A stretch of DNA of 64,000 nt from CAIQPS01 sp963843455. GTDB taxonomy: Bacteria > Actinomycetota > Thermoleophilia > RBG-16-64-13. The position numbers and the translations under genes were made by a program. The stretch covers positions 186,001 through 250,000 of the forward strand of contig CAWJKE010000015.1 of NCBI GenBank assembly GCA_963843455.1, in the 5' to 3' direction. The notes beneath the pieces are model-generated. The model searched no databases. It was not told the DNA's origin and saw nothing but the letters and a program-made list of their open reading frames with translations. Positions 16,853 through 25,580 of this stretch are shown in pieces (the stretch's first letter is position 1; every line of letters begins with the position of its first letter).

Positions 16853-17862
16853 ATCCGGTTGAACCGCCACACGATGGCGCGCGCAGCCATGTTGATGATA
16901 ACGGTCATGACAAAGAGGACCACGCCGATCCCCACCAGGGCCCGAATGTGCTCGCCCGTGGCCTCGGAGAATGTATTGGCGATGACCGCCGCCATGCTGT
17001 AGCCGGGACGTACCACCGACGCATCGACCTTGGCCACCGATCCGACAAGCAAAGCCACGGCGATCGTCTCACCCAGCGCCCGTCCCAGCCCCAGCATCGT
17101 TGCCCCCACTATCCCCGCCCGACTCCTGGGCAGGACGGCCGCCCGGATCATCTCCCACCGGGTCGCTCCCAGAGCGAAGGCCGCGTGACGGTCCGCCGTC
17201 GGAACGGTGGCAAGGACCTCCCGAGTGAGCGCCGTGATGATCGGGGTGATCATGATGGCCAGGATGATGCCCGCCCCGAAGTACGAGAGCCCAGAGGCCG
17301 GCCCCTTGAAGATGGGGATCCAACCCAGATACTTGGCAAGAAAGTCGGCCACCGGCTGCAGAAACAGGGGGAGCAGCACGAAGACTCCCCAAAGCCCGTA
17401 GATGACGCTGGGAACCGCCGCCAGCAGATCCACCGCGTAGGTGAGAGAACTCCGCATGCGTTTAGGCGCGTATTCCGTCGAGAAGAGCGCCACTCCAATA
17501 CTGAGCGGGACGGCAATGATCAGGGCGATCGCGGAGGTGACGAGGGTCCCGAAAATGAACGCCAGCGCTCCGAAGTGCCCCTGGTTGGGATTCCAGTCGG
17601 TGCTGGTAACAAACGATATGCCCTGCGATCTGAAGACCGGGAGGGCCGTGCCCGTGGTGGAGATGACCATATAGGCCAGCACCAGGAGGACAAGCACGCC
17701 GCAGAGTGCAGCGACGGTAGCGAAGAGGGGGTCGGCCCAGCGGCCGACCCCTGTCCGTCGCCAGACCCCCGGGGGTGGGGCCTGGCGACCGTCTCGCAGG
17801 GCGGAGGCCTCGGCGCCGCCGACAGGCGGCGCCGAGGCGGGGCTATTTACTGCCGATCGCAT
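16849..17862 (-). CDS. pstC: Phosphate ABC transporter permease PstC
   Basis: A 337-residue permease with about six TM helices and the conserved loop FALGATRWEMIRAAVLPRSRAGI; it pairs with PstA. The ATG at 17862 lies inside the end of pstS (20-base overlap). It is the only ATG, GTG or TTG before TM1, so the first 45 residues (Pro/Ala/Gly-rich, no homology) seem real. The DNA for these residues folds into three successive GC-rich hairpins, listed separately. Confidence 0.94.
   Translation of the reverse strand: MRSAVNSPASAPPVGGAEASALRDGRQAPPPGVWRRTGVGRWADPLFATVAALCGVLVLLVLAYMVISTTGTALPVFRSQGISFVTSTDWNPNQGHFGALAFIFGTLVTSAIALIIAVPLSIGVALFSTEYAPKRMRSSLTYAVDLLAAVPSVIYGLWGVFVLLPLFLQPVADFLAKYLGWIPIFKGPASGLSYFGAGIILAIMITPIITALTREVLATVPTADRHAAFALGATRWEMIRAAVLPRSRAGIVGATMLGLGRALGETIAVALLVGSVAKVDASVVRPGYSMAAVIANTFSEATGEHIRALVGIGVVLFVMTVIINMAARAIVWRFNRI
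17727..17838 (-). promoter_or_regulatory. Three consecutive hairpins at the pstS/pstC junction
   Basis: Immediately after the pstS stop (17843) are perfect 14-base arms 17807-17820/17825-17838 with a 4-base loop. Further on are 10-base arms 17728-17737/17742-17751. Between them is an imperfect CGCCAG/CTGGCG stem. They lie in the first 45 codons of pstC. Such structures could protect pstS mRNA or lower pstC translation, giving an excess of binding protein. Confidence 0.55.
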
Positions 17863-18991
17863 CTACCTTGGCCAGAGCCAGGGCTTTCAGGTTGTCAGGC
17901 AAGGGGGCGTAGCCAAGGTCCTGCGCAGTGGCGGTGCCGTCGTCGAGCGACCAGGTAAGCCAGGCTTTCAGGGCGGCGGCTTTGGCCGGGTCGGCCATCT
18001 TGCTGTAGGCAAGGATCCAGGTGGCGCCCACGATCGGGTAGGCATCGGCGTTGGGACTGTTGGCCAACGAGAAGCGCAGGTCCTCGGGGAACTGGGCGCC
18101 CTCGGCCGCGGCCGAGGTGGATTCGAGGCTCGGGACGATGAAGCTTCCCGCCTGGTTCTTGAGCGAGGCCATGGCCAGCTTGGACTCGATGGCGTAGGAG
18201 AGTTCGACGTAGCCGATGGAGCCCTGCTGCTGCTGGACCACCGCGGCCACCCCGTCGTTACCTTGACCGCCGACACCGGCGGGCCACTGCACTTCTTTGC
18301 CCTTGCCCACTTTGTCGGCCCAGCTCTGGTTCACTGTGGTCAGGTAGCTCGTGAAGATGTTCGTGGTGCCGGAGGAGTCGGAGCGATGCACCACCTGGAT
18401 GACGGTGTCCGGCAACGTCACTCCGGAGTTGATAGCGGCGATCTTAGGATCGTTCCACTTGGTGATCTCTCCCAGGAAGATGGCAGCCAGCGTGTCGGAG
18501 TCCAGCTTGAGTTCCTTCACGTCCGACAGGTTGTAGGCGAGGACGACCGACCCGAAGACTGTGGGGATGTGCAGGACTTTCGCACCGCTCGCGGTCTCGG
18601 CTGCGGTGACCTGCTCGTCGGTCATGGGAGCGTCGGAAGCCCCGAAGTCCACCGTCATCTTTGTGAACTGCTCGATACCGCCACCTGAGCCTATGCCCTG
18701 GTAGTTGATCTTGATGCCGGGATTGGCGGCCTGGAACTCACCGATCCACTCGATGTAGAGCGGTTTGGGGAAGGTGGCGCCGGCGCCGTTCAAAGAGGCG
18801 GCCGCTTGGCCGGTCGATGTTCCGGTGCCCGCGCCGGTGGTCGTGGAGCCGCCTGCGCTCGGGAGTTGGCCGCTGCCGCATCCTGCCGCCGCCACGCCAA
18901 GGACCGCGATTACCATAAGCGCCACGGCCAAGATGGCAAACAGGCCCGCGCGTTTGTTCTTCGGAGTCATCCTTGTCTTCCTCGCTTTCAC
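17843..18991 (-). CDS. pstS: Phosphate-binding lipoprotein PstS
   Basis: A 382-residue substrate-binding lipoprotein. The signal peptide ends at lipobox VAAAGC (Cys about residue 38), followed by a Gly/Ser/Thr-rich linker. The mature part has phosphate-binding landmarks: LNGAGATFPKPLY, FGASDAPMT and RSDSSGTTNIFTSYL. An ATG seven codons in (18970) is an alternative start. It heads the pstSCAB-phoU operon and lies 70 bases from a three-copy Pho box, so induction under phosphate limitation is expected. Confidence 0.96.
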   Translation of the reverse strand: MKARKTRMTPKNKRAGLFAILAVALMVIAVLGVAAAGCGSGQLPSAGGSTTTGAGTGTSTGQAAASLNGAGATFPKPLYIEWIGEFQAANPGIKINYQGIGSGGGIEQFTKMTVDFGASDAPMTDEQVTAAETASGAKVLHIPTVFGSVVLAYNLSDVKELKLDSDTLAAIFLGEITKWNDPKIAAINSGVTLPDTVIQVVHRSDSSGTTNIFTSYLTTVNQSWADKVGKGKEVQWPAGVGGQGNDGVAAVVQQQQGSIGYVELSYAIESKLAMASLKNQAGSFIVPSLESTSAAAEGAQFPEDLRFSLANSPNADAYPIVGATWILAYSKMADPAKAAALKAWLTWSLDDGTATAQDLGYAPLPDNLKALALAKVDAIGSK

Positions 18992-19060
18992 TTCTTTTGA
19001 CTTTCCTCTTTGCCTTTTCGTAGTTCTGGCCCGAAGGGTAGCCGCAAACGCGAGGAGTGG

Positions 19061-19088
19061 TGTTAACGTTGGGTTAAAGCCGAGTTAA
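19061..19088 (-). promoter_or_regulatory. Pho box: three TTAAC repeats with 11-base period
   Basis: Read on the minus strand, the sites are TTAACT (19088-19083), TTAACC (19077-19072) and TTAACA (19066-19061), separated by exactly 5 bases each. This matches the TTAACA-type repeat architecture known for PhoP of Bacillus. A TACCCT -10-like hexamer follows 19 bases after the last repeat, toward pstS. The site sits between divergent pstS and the phoP-like gene and could serve both. Confidence 0.8.
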
Positions 19089-19106
19089 TTCTCCGGGCGG
19101 GGGACG

Positions 19107-19865
19107 ATGGCCGAGCCAGACAAGAAGCGCATCCTACTGATCGAGGACGATCCGACCATCTCCGACCTGGTCGCCTACAACTTGCGGCGGGCCGGCTACG
19201 ACGTCGTGCAGGAGCACAACGGCCGCGCCGGTCTGCAGAGCGCCCTCACCCAATCCGTCGACCTGGTCCTGATGGATCTCATGCTTCCCGGTCTCGACGG
19301 GATGGCGGCCAGCCGGGAGATCGTGCGACGGAAGCCGGCCCTCCCCATCATCATGCTCACCGCGCGCAGCGAGCGCGAGACCATCCTCGAAGGTTTCGAG
19401 CTGGGCGCCGACGACTACATCACAAAGCCCTTCGATCTGGACGTCTTGCTGGCCCGGATCCAGGCCCGCCTGCGGCGGGCCCCCGGCGGCATCGCCGTCA
19501 GCGCCGGCACACCGAGGGGCGCGATGGTGAGCGGGAACCTCGGCACCGGCGACCTGACCATCGACCACGACGCCCACACCGCGCGCGGACCCCGGGGAGA
19601 GGTGGCGCTCAACCCCAAGGAGCACGACCTGCTCGCGCTCTTGGTGTCGCAACCCGGACACCTCTTTCCCCGCGAGGAGATCGTGGAGCGCGTGTGGCAC
19701 CAGCACTACGCGCCCGCCTCGCGCAGTCTGGACGTCCATGTCCGCCGCCTCCGGACCAAGCTTGAACAAGTGGGCGCGGGCGTCGAACTCCAGACGGTGC
19801 GCAGCGTCGGCTACCGGCTCGCCCCAATGGCCGACGACGCCGCAGAGACCGCCTGCCGGCCGTGA
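19107..19865 (+). CDS. PhoP/PhoB-like OmpR-family response regulator
   Basis: A 252-residue response regulator. The receiver starts KRILLIEDDPTISDL, the phosphoacceptor is in LVLMDLMLPG and the Lys in DYITKPFDL. A C-terminal winged helix ends LQTVRSVGYRLAP. A Gly/Ala-rich linker of about 35 residues joins the domains. It is divergent from pstS across the Pho box, whose nearest repeat is 19 bases from this ATG, and 11 bases ahead of the kinase gene. It is the likely regulator of the pst operon and of itself. Confidence 0.93.
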   Translation: MAEPDKKRILLIEDDPTISDLVAYNLRRAGYDVVQEHNGRAGLQSALTQSVDLVLMDLMLPGLDGMAASREIVRRKPALPIIMLTARSERETILEGFELGADDYITKPFDLDVLLARIQARLRRAPGGIAVSAGTPRGAMVSGNLGTGDLTIDHDAHTARGPRGEVALNPKEHDLLALLVSQPGHLFPREEIVERVWHQHYAPASRSLDVHVRRLRTKLEQVGAGVELQTVRSVGYRLAPMADDAAETACRP

Positions 19866-19876
19866 GGACCTGAGCC

Positions 19877-21676
19877 GTGCGTCTGCGCTACAGGCTACCG
19901 CTCGTGTTTGCCCTCACCACGCTGGTCTTTGCCGGGATCGTCGCTCTAGTGGCGGCACTGGCACTACGGGGCGTATATCTCGATAGGCTCGAGAGCGACA
20001 TGTTGCTGCAGGCCCACCAGTTCGCCGCCGTCCTTGAGCAGGAAGCTTCTGCCTCGGTGGGAGACGCCGCCGCCTACCTGCAGGCCCTCACAGACAAGGC
20101 CGGCGATGCCGGCGCGCTCCGCCTGACACTCATCGCCCGCGATGGGACGGTGCTGGCCGACTCTCAGGTGGACCCCGCGACGCTCGACAACCACGCCGAC
20201 CGTCCAGAGGTGGCCCAGGCGCTGGCAGGCAACGAGGGCCGAGCTCGGCGAGAATCGGCGACGCTGAAGCAGGAGGAGGTCTACACCGCCGTCCCACTCC
20301 CCGCCAGCGACGCGTCCTGGTCCGAAGGGGTGGTGCGGACGGCGCTGCCCGCCAACCGGGTCGACACCATGGTGGCCGCTGCTTGGCGGGTGCCTCTCAT
20401 CGTATGGGCGGTCCTGCTCTTGCCCATCCTGGCCGTCTCCTATCTCCTGACCCGATCGATCACCCGGCCGGTCCAGCGGCTCGAGGAGATGACCGAACGG
20501 GTCGCCGCGGGTGACCTCGGCTACCGGACGAGCGTGCGCCGCAACGATGAACTCGGCGACCTAGCCGGGTCGCTCAACGAGATGGCTTCCCAGTTGGAGA
20601 GCCAAGTGAGCCAGCTTGCCACCGAGACGGAGCGGTCGGTCCAGGTGCTGAGCGCCATGAGCGAAGGCGTCGTGGTGGTCGATGCCGACGGCCGCTTGCT
20701 CAGAGCCAATCCAGCCGCGGAACGCATTCTGCGGGCCTCCCTGGAGGGCGCTCAGGGATCTCCCTTGGTCGTGGCGACCCGCGCCTTTCCTGCGCGCGCC
20801 CTCGCGGACAAGTCCCGCGAAGCCGGCGGCCCCATCGCCGAGATCGTCGAGTTGCCCGGCCAGCGCTTCGTGGCCGTGGAGGTGATACCGCTGCATACGG
20901 CTGAAGGCGCTGTGGGCAGCCCGGGCCAGACCCTCTTCGTGATCCGCGACGAGACGGCGCGCCTGGCCCTGGATCGCATCCGGCGCGATTTCGCCACCAA
21001 CGTCTCCCACGAACTGAAGACCCCTCTGGCGGGGCTCTCCCTTCTCGCCGGCACTTTGAAGCACGCTGTCCACGAAGACCCGGAGCGGGCAGCGCTATTC
21101 GTCGATCGGCTCTCGACCGAGATCGGCCGCCTGATAGATCTGGCTAACGACCTACTCACGCTTTCTCAGCTCGAGGAACCAGACAGCGAGGTCGAGAGCG
21201 ACTTCGTTCCTACTGACCTCGGTACGCTGGCCGAGGAGACCGTCGCCGAGTTGCTGCCGTTCGCCCAAGCGAAGGACCAGGAAGTGGCGATAGACGTTCC
21301 CGCGAGAGCGACCGTCCTCGGAGATGAGGTCGCACTTCGTACGCTGATCAGAAACCTCCTCGACAACGCCATCCGTTACACCGAACCTGGGGGACACATC
21401 AACGTGAGCGTGCAAATGGAGAGCGAACCGAGCGGCAGGCGCTGGGCCGTACTCGCGGTCCAGGACGACGGCGTCGGTATCGCCGCCCCGGAGCAGCGCC
21501 GCATCTTCGAACGCTTCTACCGCGTCGACAAAGGGCGTTCCCGAGAAACAGGGGGAACCGGCCTCGGCCTCAGCATCGTGCGCCACGTGGCCGAGCGCCA
21601 CGGCGGCAAGGTGGAGGTCGCGAGCATCCTCGGCTCGGGCTCGACCTTCACGGTCCGGATACCGGCCGCCGAGTAG
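19877..21676 (+). CDS. PhoR-like sensor histidine kinase
   Basis: A 599-residue membrane kinase starting at GTG. Domains are TM1 (about 8-30), an extracytoplasmic domain of about 140 residues, TM2 (about 170-190), HAMP (SITRPVQRLEEMTERVAAGD), a PAS-like domain (MSEGVVVVDADGRLLRANPAA), an H-box VSHELKTPLAG and a HATPase_c with DDGVGIA and GGTGLGLSI. The PAS plus LKTPL H-box order is that of PhoR/WalK-type kinases. Together with the regulator at 19107 and the adjacent pst-phoU operon it is the probable phosphate sensor. Confidence 0.93.
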   Translation: MRLRYRLPLVFALTTLVFAGIVALVAALALRGVYLDRLESDMLLQAHQFAAVLEQEASASVGDAAAYLQALTDKAGDAGALRLTLIARDGTVLADSQVDPATLDNHADRPEVAQALAGNEGRARRESATLKQEEVYTAVPLPASDASWSEGVVRTALPANRVDTMVAAAWRVPLIVWAVLLLPILAVSYLLTRSITRPVQRLEEMTERVAAGDLGYRTSVRRNDELGDLAGSLNEMASQLESQVSQLATETERSVQVLSAMSEGVVVVDADGRLLRANPAAERILRASLEGAQGSPLVVATRAFPARALADKSREAGGPIAEIVELPGQRFVAVEVIPLHTAEGAVGSPGQTLFVIRDETARLALDRIRRDFATNVSHELKTPLAGLSLLAGTLKHAVHEDPERAALFVDRLSTEIGRLIDLANDLLTLSQLEEPDSEVESDFVPTDLGTLAEETVAELLPFAQAKDQEVAIDVPARATVLGDEVALRTLIRNLLDNAIRYTEPGGHINVSVQMESEPSGRRWAVLAVQDDGVGIAAPEQRRIFERFYRVDKGRSRETGGTGLGLSIVRHVAERHGGKVEVASILGSGSTFTVRIPAAE

Positions 21677-21783
21677 CGGCGGCGCGGCTCACTCGACAGC
21701 GCTGGCGCTGCACTGTCAGCCTCCTCGTACTATGATGGCCGAAGGTCTGCCTGAGGACCGGAACGCGTCGAGAGGAGAGGGTC

Positions 21784-24408
21784 GTGGCGGGATCGTTTGA
21801 GTTCAAAGGTCCGGTCAACAAGTCCGGAGAGCGCACCATCGTCCGCGACATGTGCTTCATCGGCGTCCCTTGGGGCGGCAACGCGTGTGCGGTAGACGTC
21901 AAGGACGGCAAGGTCCTGCGTATCCGTCCGGCGCATTTCTACGACCAGTACACAAAGGAAGAAGTCAAACCCTGGATCATGCACGCCCGGGGCAAGACGT
22001 TCGATCCGGGCGACAAGACGCTTCCCCCTCCGTTCAGCATCGCGTACAAGAAGCGGGTCTACTCCCCGGCCCGCATCCGCTTTCCCATGAAGCGAGTGGA
22101 CTTCGACTACACCGGCGCGCCGGGCTCCACGGGCCCGGGCGGGCGCAACGTCCATAACCGGGGCGTCAGCAAGTACGTTCGTATCACCTGGGACGAGGCG
22201 CTCGGCATCATCACGAGCGAGATGCTGCGCGTCAAGGAGGAGTACGGCGCCACGGCCATCCTCTACCAGAACGACCAGCACGGCGAGAATAAGACCGTCC
22301 ATGGACCGCACGGGTGCGGCCGCAAGCTGCTCGACCTGTTCGGGGGATATACGCACCAGGTCCGCAACGCCGACAGTTGGGAGGGCTGGTACTGGGGCGC
22401 CAAGCATGTGTGGGGCTGCGAGCCCATCGGTCAGCAGTTGCCGCAGAAGAACCTGCTGTACGACATCTCCAAGAACGCCGAGCTCCTGCTCTTTTGGGGC
22501 TGCGACCAGGAGACCACCACCTGGGGCTGGGGTGGCCAGCTAGTCAGCCGGTTCAGCTACTGGTGGACCGAGTTGGGCATCAAGCAGATCTACATCGCCC
22601 CGGACTGCAACTACGCCAACGCGGTGCACGCCGATAGATGGATCCCCATCCTGCCCAACACCGATGCCGCCCTCTATCTGGCCGTAGCCCACCGCTGGTT
22701 CACCCGGGGCACCTACGACAAAGCCTACCTGGAGACCCATGCCTACGGAGTGGAAAAGTTCGAGGCCTACGTGATGGGCGAGGAAGACGGGGTGCCCAAG
22801 AGCCCCGAATGGGCGGCGCCCATAACTGGGGTGCCCGCCCGGGTCATCAAGGCACTGGCCGACGAGTGGGCCTCCAAACGGACGACCATCGTCATCGGCA
22901 ACGGCGGCCCGGCCATCCGCGGCCCCTACTCCACCGAGCCCGCCAGGCTGCAGGCTCTGTGCCTGGCCATGCAGGGCCTGGGCAAGCCCGGCTGCAACCA
23001 GGCCAAGATGATCGAGTGGGCGCTCGCGCGCGATCCCGAGAATCAGGCGGCTCCCAAGCCGCTGGTCTGCACGAACCTGGATGCCGCCTATCGGGGAGAC
23101 TCGCCACCCGAGTACGGCCGCGAGTCCTGCATCCCCAAGACGCTGGTCCCCAAGCTCATCCTCGACGGCGAGGGTACCTGGTATGGCAACAGGCAGGGCA
23201 TGCGGAGCGACCGCGACGACCAGTTCATCCAGTACAAGTATCCGGCCGACGGCGCCGCCAAGATCCGCATGGTCTGGACCGACTCGCCCTCCTGGATAAC
23301 CTGCTGGAACGACGGCAACAACTTCATCCGGGCCATGCGCCACCCCGATATCGACTTCATCCTCTGCCAGCATCCGTGGATCGAGAACGACGCCCTGTTC
23401 GCCGACGTCATCCTGCCGGTCAACACCAAGCTCGAGGAAGACGACATCGGCAGCGACATCTTCAGCGGGCAGATGGACATGCTCTACCCGGAACCCCGCT
23501 GCATGGAGTCCCTGGGCGAATCGTGCAGCGACTACGAAGTGGTCTGCAAGATCGCCGAGCGCCTGGGACTGTTGGAGGAATACACCGGAGGACTGAGCAT
23601 CCCCGAGATCATCAAGCTGGGATGGGAGCACTCCGGTTCCGAGGACAAGATCAGTTGGGAAGAACTGAACGAGAAAGGCTACTACGTGATCTCTCCCGAC
23701 CCCGACTGGGAGAAGATCCCCGCCGGCCTGATCGAGTTCTACGAGGATCCCGTCAAGCACCCGCTCTCCACTCCCACCGGCAAGCTGGAGTTCTACTCCA
23801 CCGGCTTGGCCGAGCACTTCCCCGACGACGACGAGCGCCCACCGGTGCCGCACTGGGTGGCCCAGGGCGAGTCCCACCAGGAGACCATCGGGACGGAGCG
23901 GAGCAAGAAGTATCCGCTGCTGGTGATGAGCAACCACCCGCGGTGGGGCGTCCATTCCGAGCACGACGACGTCACCTGGTTCCGCGAGATCGAGACCTGC
24001 AAGATCCGCGGCTCCGACGGATATCAGTACCACCCGCTGTGGATGAACGCTGCCGACGCCGACGCTCGGGGTATCAAGCACGGCGACGTGGTTTCGATCT
24101 ACAACGAGCGGGGGACGGTCCTGGCGGGCGCATACGTGACCGAGCGCATCATCGCCGGCGCCGTGGGGATCGACCACGGAGCCAAGTACGACCCGATAGT
24201 CCCGGGCGAGATCGACCGGGGCGGGGTGATCAACACCATCGTGCCGCGCAACTGTACGTCGAAGAACACAGTAGGCATGGCGGTGTCGGGATTCTTGGTT
24301 GAGGTGGAAAAGACGGACCTGGAGTCACTTCGGGCAAAGTATCCCGAGGCGTTCGCCCGGGAATGTCATGTGACGGCGGGCCCATGCATCGCAGGGATCA
24401 TGGAGTGA
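21784..24408 (+). CDS. Transhydroxylase-like molybdopterin oxidoreductase (second paralogue)
   Basis: An 874-residue DMSO-reductase-superfamily protein, start GTG with GAGGAGAGGG upstream. It shares with the 8075-10615 protein the blocks IMHARGKTFDPGDK, MKRVDFDYTGAPGSTGPGGRN, NADSWEGWYWGAKH, NAELLLFWGCD and FADVILPVNTKLEEDDIG. It has no TAT signal and no N-terminal Fe-S Cys motif (only CFIGVPWGGNAC), as in pyrogallol transhydroxylase large subunits. No Fe-S small-subunit gene is adjacent. Instead a nitroreductase-fold gene follows after 13 bases and may be its redox partner. Residues differ from the first paralogue in the substrate region (NDQHGENK instead of SSHHMWGN), so substrates probably differ. 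The reaction is unproven. Confidence 0.8.
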   Translation: MAGSFEFKGPVNKSGERTIVRDMCFIGVPWGGNACAVDVKDGKVLRIRPAHFYDQYTKEEVKPWIMHARGKTFDPGDKTLPPPFSIAYKKRVYSPARIRFPMKRVDFDYTGAPGSTGPGGRNVHNRGVSKYVRITWDEALGIITSEMLRVKEEYGATAILYQNDQHGENKTVHGPHGCGRKLLDLFGGYTHQVRNADSWEGWYWGAKHVWGCEPIGQQLPQKNLLYDISKNAELLLFWGCDQETTTWGWGGQLVSRFSYWWTELGIKQIYIAPDCNYANAVHADRWIPILPNTDAALYLAVAHRWFTRGTYDKAYLETHAYGVEKFEAYVMGEEDGVPKSPEWAAPITGVPARVIKALADEWASKRTTIVIGNGGPAIRGPYSTEPARLQALCLAMQGLGKPGCNQAKMIEWALARDPENQAAPKPLVCTNLDAAYRGDSPPEYGRESCIPKTLVPKLILDGEGTWYGNRQGMRSDRDDQFIQYKYPADGAAKIRMVWTDSPSWITCWNDGNNFIRAMRHPDIDFILCQHPWIENDALFADVILPVNTKLEEDDIGSDIFSGQMDMLYPEPRCMESLGESCSDYEVVCKIAERLGLLEEYTGGLSIPEIIKLGWEHSGSEDKISWEELNEKGYYVISPDPDWEKIPAGLIEFYEDPVKHPLSTPTGKLEFYSTGLAEHFPDDDERPPVPHWVAQGESHQETIGTERSKKYPLLVMSNHPRWGVHSEHDDVTWFREIETCKIRGSDGYQYHPLWMNAADADARGIKHGDVVSIYNERGTVLAGAYVTERIIAGAVGIDHGAKYDPIVPGEIDRGGVINTIVPRNCTSKNTVGMAVSGFLVEVEKTDLESLRAKYPEAFARECHVTAGPCIAGIME

Positions 24409-24421
24409 AAGGAACACGAGG

Positions 24422-24976
24422 ATGAACGTCGACGAAGCGGTCATGAAGCGGAAGAGCATCCGCTCGTACCAGGACAAACAGGTTTCCGCGGATGACATCG
24501 CCAAGGTAATCGACGCCGGCCGGTGGGCTCCGAACGCCGGAGCCTACAACATGTCGGTCATCCGCAACCAGGACCTCATGCGGCGCATCAACGAGAAGAC
24601 GCTCGAAGCCATGCGCGCCTCAGGCAACGACTTCCTCATGGAGCGGGCGGCCCTGCCCGGGTACATGCCCCTCTACGGCGGGCCGGTGGTGATTCTTCTG
24701 TCCGGTCCCAGCGATTTGCCCATCACCCAGCTCAACTGCGCCGTTTCGGTCCAGAACATGCTCCTTCAGGCCACCGAACTGGGGCTGGGCTCCTGCTTCC
24801 TCCGCTCGCCCTGCTATGCGCTCAACAATCCCGCGAACGCCGCGCTGGCCCGGGAGGCCGGCATCCCCGAGGGTTCGCAGATGGAGTGCGGCCTGGTCAT
24901 TGGATACATCGACGACGAGAAGAAGTTCGCGCGGATGGAGCGCGAGCCGAGGGGAACCGTCACCTACATCGACTGA
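24422..24976 (+). CDS. Nitroreductase-family flavoprotein
   Basis: A 184-residue FMN-dependent nitroreductase-fold protein: RKSIRSYQDKQVSADDIAKVIDAGRWAPNAG at the N-terminus (Arg-Ser-Arg type FMN phosphate site), a central LNCAVSVQNMLLQATELGLGSCFL helix and a C-terminal GLVIGYIDDEKK strand. It starts 13 bases after the transhydroxylase-like gene and is surely co-transcribed. Family members reduce nitro groups, quinones or enones with NAD(P)H. Here it could supply or accept electrons for its neighbour. Confidence 0.88.
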   Translation: MNVDEAVMKRKSIRSYQDKQVSADDIAKVIDAGRWAPNAGAYNMSVIRNQDLMRRINEKTLEAMRASGNDFLMERAALPGYMPLYGGPVVILLSGPSDLPITQLNCAVSVQNMLLQATELGLGSCFLRSPCYALNNPANAALAREAGIPEGSQMECGLVIGYIDDEKKFARMEREPRGTVTYID

Positions 24977-25041
24977 ACGCGGACGCGCGCCGCGGCGCCA
25001 AGGCGCGGCGCGCCAAGACCCCAGCAAGGAGGTAGCCGGCC

Positions 25042-25569
25042 GTGGACGACCACGTGGAAAGATTGCTCGCGGGGCTGGGCGGGGGCGACGGCGTGGCGAG
25101 AAAGCGGGCGAGGGAGACTCTTGTGCTGACCGGCGATCCCGCCGTACCTAGCCTGCAGGCCTTGCTCTCGAGCGCCGACAAGGGCACGCGCTGGCAGGGG
25201 GCCAAAGCGCTAGGCGCAGTAGTCGACCCGGGCAGCATCGACCTCCTTGTACAGCTCTTGGACGACCCTGAATCCGACATACGCTGGCTCGCGGCGACCG
25301 GCCTGATCGCGCTCGGGCCTCGCTCCGTGAGGCCGGTCCTTCGGTCGCTCACCGATCCGGCAGTTCCGCGGGGGCACCGGGAGATGAGCCACCGGGTCCT
25401 CGTGGAGCTCGCGAAGGACAACGGCGCACTGGCCGAGATCGTGGGACCGGTGGTGGAGATGCTTGGTCGGAACGATACCGGTGTCATCGTCGCCACAGCC
25501 GCCCGGGCGCTCAGCGACCTCGACAAAGTGACGGGCCGGCCGCCCCAGCCTGACGCCACCCCTGCCTGA
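25042..25569 (+). CDS. HEAT-repeat protein
   Basis: A 175-residue all-helical protein starting at GTG with AAGGAGG ten bases upstream. At least three HEAT/PBS-lyase-like repeats are visible (ARETLVLTGDPAVPSLQALL, RWQGAKALGAVVDPGSIDLL, RWLAATGLIALGPRSVRPVL). Such proteins act as scaffolds or binding platforms. It follows the nitroreductase gene by 65 bases and could be the third gene of that unit. The partner is unknown. Confidence 0.8.
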   Translation: MDDHVERLLAGLGGGDGVARKRARETLVLTGDPAVPSLQALLSSADKGTRWQGAKALGAVVDPGSIDLLVQLLDDPESDIRWLAATGLIALGPRSVRPVLRSLTDPAVPRGHREMSHRVLVELAKDNGALAEIVGPVVEMLGRNDTGVIVATAARALSDLDKVTGRPPQPDATPA

Positions 25570-25580
25570 CGCCGGTCCCG

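Noticed and set aside
22540..24302. Long open frames on both strands (minus 22540-24177, plus 22638-24302) inside the second transhydroxylase-like gene
   Set aside because: Low-complexity Arg/Gly/Val-rich shadows of the real frame 21784-24408.
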